Below are positions 1-7,410 of a DNA stretch of 12,702 nucleotides, piece after piece. Origin of the DNA: Hemicentrotus pulcherrimus (taxonomy: Eukaryota; Echinodermata; Echinoidea; Camarodonta; Strongylocentrotidae); NCBI GenBank assembly GCA_003118195.1, contig BEXV01000906.1:22618-35319 (forward strand). The letters are read 5' to 3'. How positions within the stretch are numbered: position 1 is the first letter of the stretch; each line of letters begins with the position of its first letter. The translations under genes were made by a program, and so were the position numbers. The notes under the pieces are model-generated. The model searched no databases. It had not been told where the DNA came from and was given only the letters and a program-made list of their open reading frames with translations.

Positions 1-102
1 TCTTGAGAGGAGCAGGTATCTCAGCGGTACTTGCTTCATGCAGTCTCCATTCTTTGCAAAGGCATGGATTGATACAAGCTGGAAGAAGTGATCTTTTACC
101 AC
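1..102 (-). other. Exon-like block: start of the MULE catalytic domain, continues past the window edge
   Basis: An acceptor with a pyrimidine tract (TTTTCTCTTCAG|GTGG) precedes 34 open codons beginning VVKDHFFQLVSIHAFAK and containing MKQVPLRYLL. In this transposase family the segment directly follows 'WYxDGTFK' and corresponds to 'VV..PF.QL.SIHAF...'. The frame is still open at base 1, so the rest of the domain should lie to the left of the window. Confidence 0.7.
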
Positions 103-586
103 CTGAAGAGAAAATTGAAAATTGAAAAATGAAAGAGTATGTACTGTTTTAATATCCTTAATAGCCTTTTGAAACAAAACAGCAGTATGATTTAATTAGG
201 TCACAACATGCATATACAGTATTTGTATTTTAGATTAAAAAAATATTCTTACAACAATCAGTACATATTTATTTTTAATCAGATCTTGTTTGTGTCTTCC
301 GATCATTTGCTGAATTACAACAGGTCTAGAAGTATTCCCCAAAATAGTGGATAATTCATAATAGGGGATGTATATTTAACTATTTCAACTACATGTACTA
401 CTGGTATACACATTAGTTCAGAAATATGATAAGCTCAATGTAGGGGTCGATCAATACATACATAGTTGCATTAATTGTTGGAATGGAAAATCATGAACTT
501 GCCTTGAAAAGTTCTTTGCCAAAAGATATTAATGACATGTTCACTTGTACGTTGGTGTAATTTGGTACAAAAAATATTTAATTTAC
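103..586 (-). other. Probable intron inside the transposase relic
   Basis: Minus-strand sequence from GTAAAT (586) to TTCTCTTCAG (103) is AT-rich and non-coding, and separates two family-matching blocks. The splice signals are canonical but the joined reading is one base out of frame. Either a small indel occurred or the true junction differs. Confidence 0.5.
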
Positions 587-703
587 CTTGAATGTTCCCG
601 TCGATATACCAAGTCTTGGTCTTTGCAAGAAGCTGCAGCTGCTCCTGCGTAGCCATTAGAATTGTCCTGCCATGATTCCTGAGCAGGTCTGCAACAAGAA
701 AAT
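587..703 (-). other. Exon-like block: pre-catalytic segment of the MULE transposase relic
   Basis: The block is bounded by a good acceptor (TTTCTTTTCCAG|, ending at 704) and a donor (CAAG|GTAAAT, intron starting at 586). It encodes about 39 residues, including ATQEQLQLLAKTKTWYIDG, which matches the stretch leading into the first catalytic Asp of animal MULE transposases. Its left phase fits the preceding block exactly. It ends with one spare base (G), whereas the next block starts on a codon boundary, so a simple splice to 102 would be one base out of frame. Confidence 0.7.
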
Positions 704-1027
704 CTGGAAAAGAAATTGGAAATTGCATAATAGTTGAAACATTTCTACCTATGATTGCATAATCTTACAATGATCAATTTTAACTTTGCATTTATCTTGA
801 ATATTTGTGATTGCCGTTTCCCCCCCTTCAGAGGCACAACCAACATGTAATGATATCCCAACAATGATGGATGAGATCAAAAAGTACAATTTGTAAAGCC
901 TGTACATGGTGGATTTGTATACAATGCCAAGTCCAAATCATATAATTGAGGCTAGGAAGCTCCTTTTTATTCCTTTAAATTTAAGCAATTACTGGTCAGC
1001 AATTATAATTCATTTCTTCTTTGTAAC
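704..1027 (-). other. Probable intron inside the transposase relic
   Basis: Minus-strand sequence starting GTTACA and ending TTTCTTTTCCAG separates two blocks of the relic. Both boundaries are phase 1, and joining them restores a family-typical VPDDFLVAD reading. No coding or repeat structure is seen inside. The + strand reading frame across 906-1211 shares this DNA and has no recognisable protein character. Confidence 0.55.
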
Positions 1028-1335
1028 CATCAGGGACAAAGTTTTCTTGTTGGTTGAACTGCAGCCTGGTTGGTTCTTTCGGTCTTTGCTGCTCTCTTTT
1101 ACCTATTCGCCATCCTCGCCATGCTCTCCAGCTTTGGTGCATGCTGAAGAGCATGTTGAGTCATCATCACATCCTCTGCAATGGCTGTTCCTGACTTCCG
1201 AGGATGTCTGATGGTCAGTCGTTTGACCTGCCTCCTCATTCGTACTCTGTGAAGGTCCCCTGGAGTCGGTTGGTGGATGTGTGGTTGCGGACCTGGTTGA
1301 TATGTCCCTCCTGCCTGACGAACGGTTGCCTTGCA
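1028..1335 (-). other. Exon-like block: FLYWCH finger end and linker of the transposase relic
   Basis: The first part is open from a CKATVRQ motif (codon TGC near 1335) through a paired His (HIH) and a basic stretch (VRMRRQVKRL) to MANR. A TAA at 1101-1099 then stops that frame. Dropping one T at 1101 keeps the block open as a basic linker that reaches RPKEPTRLQF and NFVPD, so the lesion looks like a single-base insertion. The block ends at G|GTTACA (1028/1027), a phase-1 donor. Spliced to the acceptor at 704 it regenerates a D codon and gives the family-typical VPDDFLVAD. The left boundary is uncertain: a preceding exon with KGNGLQKKRLV (about 1500-1440) may carry the start of the FLYWCH finger and end at GAG|GTTTTA, but the expected Y-W-x-C core is not clear. 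Confidence 0.65.
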
Positions 1336-1579
1336 CTTGTTACATGAAGGCCTTTGTCATATAATGCATAACATGGTATACATACATACAGATGTGCAAG
1401 CAAAGGTATGAGAAAGAGCAGGTAAAACCTCTTTGTTTCCAATGTTGTACAGCACATTCACTCTAACCAGCCGCTTTTTCTGCAGTCCGTTCCCCTTCTG
1501 AAAAAATTCCTCACTCCAATCAGCTGATGGAAAACATTGTCTCCATCAAAGAAGGAATCCACTAAGAATATCCGGGTCT

Positions 1580-1804
1580 CACTATGAAAATGACGGACAA
1601 AGGAAGCGGACAAAATATACAGTTCCTGAGGTAGACAAAGGAACATCCCTTCACTGCTATTATGTAAAAATGTGTAGAACAGGTGAATATGCATGTGGCA
1701 CCTTTTCTACACATTTTTACATAATAGCAGTGAAGGGATGTTCCTTCGTCTACCTGAGTCACTGTATATTTTGTCCGCTTTCTTTGACCGTCATGTTTAT
1801 AGTG
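1580..1804. repeat. Near-perfect foldback hairpin (long inverted repeat, MITE-like)
   Basis: Arms 1580-1685 and 1699-1804 are each 106 bases and align as reverse complements without gaps, with about nine mismatches, around a 13-base loop (1686-1698). The arm ends read CACTATGAAAATGACGG and, from the other strand, CACTATAAACATGACGG. The longest perfectly matched block is the inner one around CATCCCTTCACTGC and TTATGTAAAAATGTG. No transposase is encoded and no clear target duplication is seen at the arm ends. It abuts a Tc1-type MITE seven bases to the right. It may be an independent foldback element or the core of a larger one. Confidence 0.85.
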
Positions 1805-1811
1805 TCTACTA

Positions 1812-2433
1812 CAGTGTGAGTCAAAAAAAAAGTTTACACCCAGAAAATTGCTAATTATTTTAAAATTCATCTATGAACAGTAAATTATTATACATCTTAT
1901 GAAAGAGTCTTTTATCCCAAATCGTTTGGGACAATTTTTGTGGGGCATGTGTTTACACTTGGATGAACATGAGGCATTGTTTGCGAGAGTGCAAAAATCG
2001 ACTTGCGCCAAAGTTGCTCATGTGATGTTTGAATAAAACGATTGGGATTTGGGTATTAATTTCATGTTTCCAGATCCAAATAACATCCCTAACAAAATTA
2101 ATCATGCCACACATATCAAATAACAAATATCAAATATCAACAAACATTTGTTTGCGTGTGTGTGACTTTGCCCTTTGCAAAAAGCATATGTAATGCATTT
2201 CATTTGATACATTCACTTCATTCACTCACTCCGCTAATCCCAACATAATACATCCTGTAAGCATCACTTTGGCGCAAGTTGATTTTTGCACTAACACATA
2301 CCACACATAAATGGTACAAAACGATTTGGGATAAAACACTCTTTCATAAGATGTATAATAATTCACTGTTCATAGATGATTTTAAGAATAATCAGCAATT
2401 TTCTAGGTGTAAACTTTTTTTTGACTCACACGG
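1812..2433. mobile_element. Tc1/mariner-type MITE with long terminal inverted repeats
   Basis: The element begins CAGTGTGAGTCAAAAA and ends in the inverse, with one mismatch near the tip (the right end reads CCGTGTGAGTC from the other strand). It is flanked by TA at 1810-1811 and 2434-2435, as expected for Tc1/mariner target duplications. The inverted repeats run about 205 bases on the left and 170 on the right; they share AAGTTTACACC, TATACATCTTATGAAAGAGT, TTTATCCCAAATCGTTT and a GTGCAAAAATC-ACTTGCGCCAAAGT inner block. The middle (about 2020-2260) is AT-rich and encodes no transposase, so movement would have depended on an enzyme made elsewhere. The arms differ by a roughly 36-base insertion or deletion. 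Confidence 0.85.
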
Positions 2434-2435
2434 TA

Positions 2436-2704
2436 TAGGCAGGACCTAAAATGTCTCCATGCTCTAAGACTCAAATAAAAATACAGAACTGGAACAAAAC
2501 AAAAAATCAAATCATCGTAGATATCAATATGAAAGTTTAACCATATCCAGTAGTAGACTCAAAAGAATCGGAAGCATATATACACAACAAGCCAACACAA
2601 AAATCAATCCCAGAAATACACATGAACAGAACTTAAAAGGCAGAAAATGAGGAGCTCAAAACAGTGTGTGACAGCCTGCTTAGGCGCTCTACAGAGATAC
2701 TTTA
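2436..2704. other. Intergenic stretch, no feature seen
   Basis: AT-rich sequence between the Tc1-type MITE and the T-rich tract. I see no open frame of note, no inverted repeat and no RNA gene signal. Confidence 0.5.
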
Positions 2705-2895
2705 TGTATTTTTTATTTTTTATTTATTTTTATTCATTTTATTTCCAGGCAATATGATAACATACAAAACATCACAAGTTTGACAAAATGATATAACATT
2801 AGCATAATGATATTGAGCACCAGCCAATGCCTGAGGATCACCTAAAAGAATTTTTAAAATTCTGTCTAGAGGCCCTCCACATTGGCTGGTGCATA
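2705..2895 (-). repeat. Possible 3' end of a non-LTR retrotransposon with nested stem-loop and A-rich tail
   Basis: Read on the minus strand, a structured segment (2892-2817) is followed by an A-rich tail (about 2745-2705, repeats of AAATAAAA, AAAAAT type). The structure has a perfect 13-base outer stem (GCACCAGCCAATG at 2817-2829 against CATTGGCTGGTGC at 2880-2892), a GAGG/CCTC continuation and an inner AGAATTTT/AAAATTCT stem. A hairpin upstream of an A-rich tail is typical of LINE and SINE 3' ends, which are recognised by the element's reverse transcriptase. No reverse transcriptase is encoded here. The retroelement assignment is inference; the inverted repeats are directly visible. Confidence 0.4.
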
Positions 2896-3135
2896 CATAA
2901 AACAAAATATAAAGATGAGGTCAACATAATTTATAAATGAATGTGTAACTACAAGAAATGTCTGTTACTATACATGTACATGTACATCAAATACTGTTAA
3001 AATTATTATCAAAAAGGATTGAAAAAAAGACCTGTTCAAAATATGCAGGTATGATATATGCACGCTAGATGCAGAAAATTGTCTGTTTAAACAGTCGTAT
3101 GGATTCTGTAATATTGGAAGCTAGCAAAACTGTAT
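2896..3135. other. Intergenic stretch, no feature seen
   Basis: AT-rich DNA with a short alternating 'tacatgtacatgtaca' palindrome near 2971. No coding or RNA feature can be supported. Confidence 0.45.
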
Positions 3136-3236
3136 AACATTATTAATTTGATTTGATTTGAAGTTATCAAAATTGTGGAACATTATTATTGATATGATTG
3201 GAATTTATCAAAATTAGGGAACATTAATTGATTCCT
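3136..3236. repeat. Short tandem repeat, about 43-bp unit, 2.4 copies
   Basis: Units start with AACATTATTA or AACATTA at 3136, 3179 and 3220. The first two units share a GATTTGA/GATATGATTGGA-like middle and a TTATCAAAATT end. The third copy is cut after about 17 bases. Unit lengths of 43 and 41 suggest local duplication with small indels. Confidence 0.6.
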
Positions 3237-3289
3237 AGACAAATTTAAAAGACATCAAAAAGTAATCAAAGTAACTTAATAGCCTATCT

Positions 3290-4072
3290 TACTATAGACC
3301 TACAAACCAAGGGGACATGTTTGCCAAGAGTACCCTGGCCTGACAAGTCCCATCAATACAAGAGCATGAAAATACATGGACACACTCCACATGCCTCGCA
3401 TGAGAGATGGCAAACTGACAAATACAAAGCTTTCCTCTTCTCAACAATGTGTGAATGGCGTTCATCGGATGATGCAACATTCCATTTGGAATTACTGATT
3501 GCCAAAACTGCACCAGGACTAAGAAGGTGACTAGCTCTGTACCTCGTATCTATGTCCTTGATTCTATGAGACTTCTTGCCCTTCTCTAGCTTGATTAACC
3601 TTTCAAACAAACGATCACGGACAAACTGGGCGAGATCTAGATTGAGCTTTTATCAATCCTCCGATTGGTAAAGCCCTTCATGTAGATATACTTCAAAATG
3701 TGGTAGAACACTTTCACAGTCATATTCGTGTTGATGTTGGCCCCCTTCCTGAAGCAAACGGCCCACTGTTCATGGACCCCCCCCCCTCCCCCAACCAACC
3801 CAATCGGGTGCTCAGGCAAGATGTTGGATTGTTGATGCCTGCCCCCAAACCATCCACATCTATCCGGGTGAAAATGGTTATCAAACCAGGATAGTGGGAT
3901 GGTATACGAAGGGTAGCCGCTGGAAGACTCCCTTGGGGTCTCATCAGCATACAAAGAGTAATACTCCCCAAACCTTCGTGTTGACTCATCCTCCATAAAA
4001 TCTGATGTGACATGGCTAAGGAGCAGCTCAAACTGTGCTTCCACAGTCTCCTCTGTGAGACACATTGCAACC
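3290..4072 (-). pseudogene. MULE transposase relic, C-terminal part with SWIM-like zinc finger
   Basis: Minus-strand reading starts just after an acceptor-like TTGTATTACAG (AG at 4074-4073) and gives a frame open to a stop at 3637. It contains WAVCFRKGANINTNM followed by a YHILKYIYMKG...NRRIDK segment; this matches the conserved 'WAxCYRKGAGINTNMxxExFHRVLKYxYLxGKxNxRxD' region of animal FLYWCH/MULE transposases. A frame change near 3647 leads into LAQFVRDRLFERLIKLEKGK, then KWNVASSD, and a cysteine-rich end (CHLSCEACGVC) resembling a SWIM zinc finger. A second frame change near 3375 is needed to reach the expected CVHVFSCSCIDG. At least two frameshifts plus an unusual Pro/Gly-rich stretch mark it as dead. 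It is a different copy from the N-terminal relic further left, because the order on this strand is wrong for a single gene. Confidence 0.75.
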
Positions 4073-4107
4073 CTGTAATACAAGGGATTTGAGAACGTCA
4101 TGACATA

Positions 4108-4595
4108 TAGCCAATATAACTTTACTAGATAGCCGTGTTGCCATTTTCAATACATAATTATATAACACCATGAGACAGTTCTGAGCTATTTACATGAAGT
4201 ACAGCCAATATGATATTAGGAGACAGCCATGTTGCCATTTTCATTACATATCAAGATAAGACCATGATACAGTTGTATTGCCATTTACATGACATTTAGC
4301 CAGTCTAATATTACGAGACAGTCATTTTGCCATTTTCATTACATAACATTATGAGACAGCTCTGTTACCATTTACATTGTATAAATCCAATATAACATAA
4401 TATGAGACGGCCCTGTTGCTGTTTACATAACGTACATGTACAGCCAATATAACATTAGGAAACGGCCTTGTTGCCATTTTCATTAAATATCAATATAAAA
4501 CCATGAGACAGTTGTATTGCCATTTACACTTATATAAAGCCGATATAACATAACACAGAGACAGCCGTGTTGCCATTTTCATGATATATCGCTAT
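4108..4595. repeat. Dimeric minisatellite-like array (47-bp monomers, 95-bp higher-order unit)
   Basis: About ten related monomers alternate between an A type (AGCCAATATAACATTAG, GAGACAGCC, GTTGCCATTTTCATTACAT) and a B type (CCATGAGACAGTT, GTATTGCCATTTACAT). The TTGCCATTT-like core recurs near 4138, 4184, 4232, 4278, 4327, 4365, 4416, 4471, 4517 and 4570, so A-to-A spacing is usually 94-99 bases. Copies are diverged and the phase slips around 4416, where a B-like unit has no A partner. It begins next to the acceptor-like end of the C-terminal transposase relic and may lie in a former intron of it. Confidence 0.85.
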
Positions 4596-6020
4596 AAGTG
4601 GCAAAATTTAAGGTGTTGATCAATATACACTTTCCAACTTTATTGCATACATGTTTATCTGACTGCTGTTCAAAATTCTTAGTGACAGATGAAGGGCTAT
4701 CATATGCTTAATATATATCCACCCTTGAATCTGACGATGTGGGCTATAATAAACATTCTTGAAAATAATGTAAATGTTAATTTTACTCAGAATGAATTGC
4801 TTTTGAGTCTATAGCTGCATGCTACGGTCGTACATTACGGAATTGTACTATTAGTTCTATTCGGACTATTCATACACTATATCAAGTTTTAATAAATCCA
4901 CTGAATTATCTGATTTATAGCAGACGGTAACCATCTTCGGATACTTTAGTGAATATTTATATTTATCTGTATGAAAATGTGATTATAAATGTCCTTTACC
5001 CTATGATGTAGGTTACATTTAAGTTTTTTTTTTCTTTCCCTTAAGTGAAGAACAGGGGAGAGGTTAAATATAGGATGGGAAATTGAGAGAGAAGGAAAGA
5101 GAAAGAGAAGGATACAGAAATAAAAGTAACAAGTATTAAAAAACTTGGATACAGACATTAAACATTCAAAAACCTTAAATGAAATATCCCTGTTTTCTGC
5201 GACTGGAATTGGTATTTCCTGGCCTTAAAGTCCTTGCATAACAATTCATTCCACATTACTAACAGGTCTTTAGTGATTTTCTCAGGATTATGAAACTCTC
5301 TGAAAAGACACTATCACAATGTCATGAAGATCTGAAGCCTATTATTGTGTCAAAGAAATCCCGTTTGTGATTCAAACAACTGCAATGAATTGTACTGATT
5401 TTGTAACCTCTTTCTTTGTGAATTGAAAATAAAAGGAAGTAAATTTTCCAAGAAATGTTAACTTCACCAGTATCTGTATTTGTTAATGGTGTTTACTTGT
5501 GTAAGTGTGACTAGTGTTGATTAAACTGCACTTAAATAGTTGGGATTGGTTTAGGATAATTTACATTAATGAAGAGTGCTACTTAGCTTGCTTTAATTGT
5601 AGCTGAAGGTGGTTAGTAGTTGAGGATAAAGTAATTTACACATGTTTTTGTTTTATTGTTTAGTATTTAGATTTGTTGCCCTCTCCCTATCATTTGATGA
5701 ATCTATCAAAGTTCCTCACACTCTATTTACATTTAAAACTAATACATGTACATGTATTTTAAAGAAATTGATTTGTGAAAAAGTTCTTTTGATTCTCATG
5801 TTATGTCCTTTTTTATTCCGTTCAATTCATTGTCTTTTATTTCTGTTTACTTGTACAAATCAATAGTGTTTTGTTTCTGTTTTTGGCACAGCCCTGATAG
5901 GTGGTTGGAGTGTAGACATCCTAGAGGGCGCATTATTAGAATATAGAAATTTAAATATAAACTGCCTTAGAAATGAATGTTTTATAGCCCAATGAAACTC
6001 CTTAATGAGTGTTTCCTAAC
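4596..6020. other. Intergenic stretch, no gene seen
   Basis: AT-rich DNA with a purine-rich patch at about 5045-5112. Open frames here (for example + strand 5642-5866) are rich in Phe, Leu and Ile, as expected from T-rich non-coding DNA, and show no recognisable domain. A 'tttttggcacag' near 5880-5891 resembles a splice acceptor, but nothing downstream supports an exon. Confidence 0.5.
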
Positions 6021-6027
6021 TGCTAAA

Positions 6028-6117
6028 AAAAGCAAGGAAGAAAGAAAGAAAGAGAGAAAGGAAAGAAAGAGAGAAAGGAAAGAAAGGAGGAAAAAAAAGA
6101 GCTAAAAAAAAAAAAAN
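6028..6117. repeat. Purine-rich simple repeat (GAAA/GGAAA) ending in a poly-A run and an N
   Basis: The + strand is almost purely A and G, with repeated AAGAAAG, GAGAAAGG and GGAAAG units, then A-runs and a single unresolved base at 6117. The N next to a long A homopolymer suggests a sequencing or assembly ambiguity rather than biology. Confidence 0.8.
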
Positions 6118-7387
6118 TCAAATCTTATACATGTATCTGAACAACATCATATTGCATAAAATGCATGATGCATGTACATATAATTCTCTATATTCATTTG
6201 TCAGTTGGGATAAAAGATATGTTGGATTTTGTAAAGAACCATTCTATATCTCACCTAATCCAATCAGTAATGTTAAAAAGGAGAAAATTTGGATTTTTGT
6301 AATCTAGACACAAAGTTTAAATGAACCATTGTGTTGATCCGTTGACGAAAGGGCTGTTCAATAACTCCCAAGGGTTTCAAATTTCTTTTCATCAAGAATT
6401 ATCCCTCTTTCTCCTCTGAGAAAAAAAAAACTGAATTACGGAGATGAGATTTGACACTCTACGCCCCTGTGCAGTAAAGAAGTCAGACCTTAAGTTTGTT
6501 TGCTTTCAGATCAAGTCAACACGTTGTGGAATTGAATAAAAAGTCTTGATTGCATTTGGGAATTGTATGAATGAATCGGGCTGGGTGACTCACTGCTGTA
6601 GGTTCTAGGAGGACAAAGGTCTTTTTTTTCTCATCACTGGGAAAACAGTGGTGTCTTATCAAAAAAGGAATATTTGGACCCTAGCTAGTGCAGGCTTTAC
6701 CACCTGAGAGATCATTCTATCAACAAGTTTTGTTTTATGCATTCGGACTAAGCGCCTCATTTTCCAACAGCTGCATGTGTACATGTAAGTTTTCATTAAC
6801 ATCCGTATTCATGCATTTCTATACTTATGGACAACTTTTCACATACAATTTTTATTCTGATATAACCTATACCGGTAGGTAGACCACTTTTAATGGGCCT
6901 ATCATAATAATGCTGCATTGTGTCATTGTTTGATGCTAGAAGTTGATTAACTTTAATACAAACATACAGATTATTTTGACAGTCCCTACAGATAAGATTG
7001 ACAACAAAGCAACATCAATAATGTATGCAACAAACATACTGAAACATTAATAAACGGTTCTCTAGGCTACTAGCATATCTGTTTGTTTTTCTACAATCCT
7101 TAATCAGTTATATTGAACATGTTTGAAACTGAGGCCTAAGCTATTATGTAAAGTTTCTGAGGGATAGCACTCTCTACTAAATGCTTTTAGATATTTAAAA
7201 TGTTTTACAGGAACTATTTTCACTCAAAATGTATTTTTTAATTCATAGTTATTGAATCTGCATTTGAAATGTCCTCCATGTAACCTAGGATATCGTAAAG
7301 TCTTGTACTAATATGTAGGGGTTCTTGAGGCATCCAAATGTTTTTATATTTGAGGAGTTTGATTTCCTCTGAATGTGACTTTGTGGT
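6118..7387. other. Intergenic stretch, no gene seen
   Basis: No convincing coding, RNA or repeat structure. A short A-run at about 6421-6430 and scattered ATGTAC motifs are the only regularities. The + strand frame at 6688-6882 encodes no recognisable protein. Confidence 0.45.
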
Positions 7388-7410
7388 AGAGAGAGAGAGA
7401 GAGAGAGAGG
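7388..7410. repeat. (GA)n microsatellite
   Basis: About 11 uninterrupted GA/AG dinucleotides followed by a degenerate GGGATAGAGAGG tail. Confidence 0.9.

Larger units (their letters stand above)
1..1335 (-). pseudogene. MULE transposase relic, N-terminal part (FLYWCH finger plus start of the catalytic domain), three exons
   Basis: Read on the minus strand, three separated blocks line up in order with the N-terminal half of a FLYWCH/Mutator-like transposase of the kind that moves DNA transposons in animals. Block 1 (about 1335-1028) has a cysteine-histidine FLYWCH-like end (CKATVRQAGG...HIH), a basic linker and RPKEPTRLQF...FVPD. Block 2 (703-587) reads DFLVADLL...TQEQLQLLAKTKTWYIDG, matching the family's pre-catalytic 'ATxxQLxLLxxAKTWYxDGTF' stretch, with D in WYIDG as the likely first catalytic acidic residue. 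Block 3 (102-1) reads VVKDHFFQLVSIHAFAK and then MKQVPL, the next conserved stretch, and leaves the window. The gene is broken: a TAA follows MANR at 1101-1099, with a one-base shift, and the block 2/3 junction is one base out of phase. Family assignment is from remembered motifs. A host-domesticated origin is possible but unlikely given the breaks. Confidence 0.75.

Noticed and set aside
906..1211. + strand 101-codon frame
   Set aside because: It overlaps the minus-strand transposase exon and intron and has no recognisable domain; the opposite-strand reading explains the openness.
1562..1870. Minus-strand frames of 78 and 102 codons across the hairpin
   Set aside because: They arise from the foldback arms, which read similarly on both strands; no protein family is recognisable.
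2720..2905. Minus-strand 61-codon frame as a LINE protein end
   Set aside because: The residues show no reverse-transcriptase or known ORF2 end motif; only the stem-loop and A-rich tail are supportable.
3780..3790. C-run as a regulatory or G-quadruplex element
   Set aside because: There is a single run of about nine Cs with only one short neighbour; four regularly spaced G/C tracts are not present.
5870..5930. Splice acceptor and exon after 'tttttggcacag'
   Set aside because: No coding-like frame or matching donor follows.
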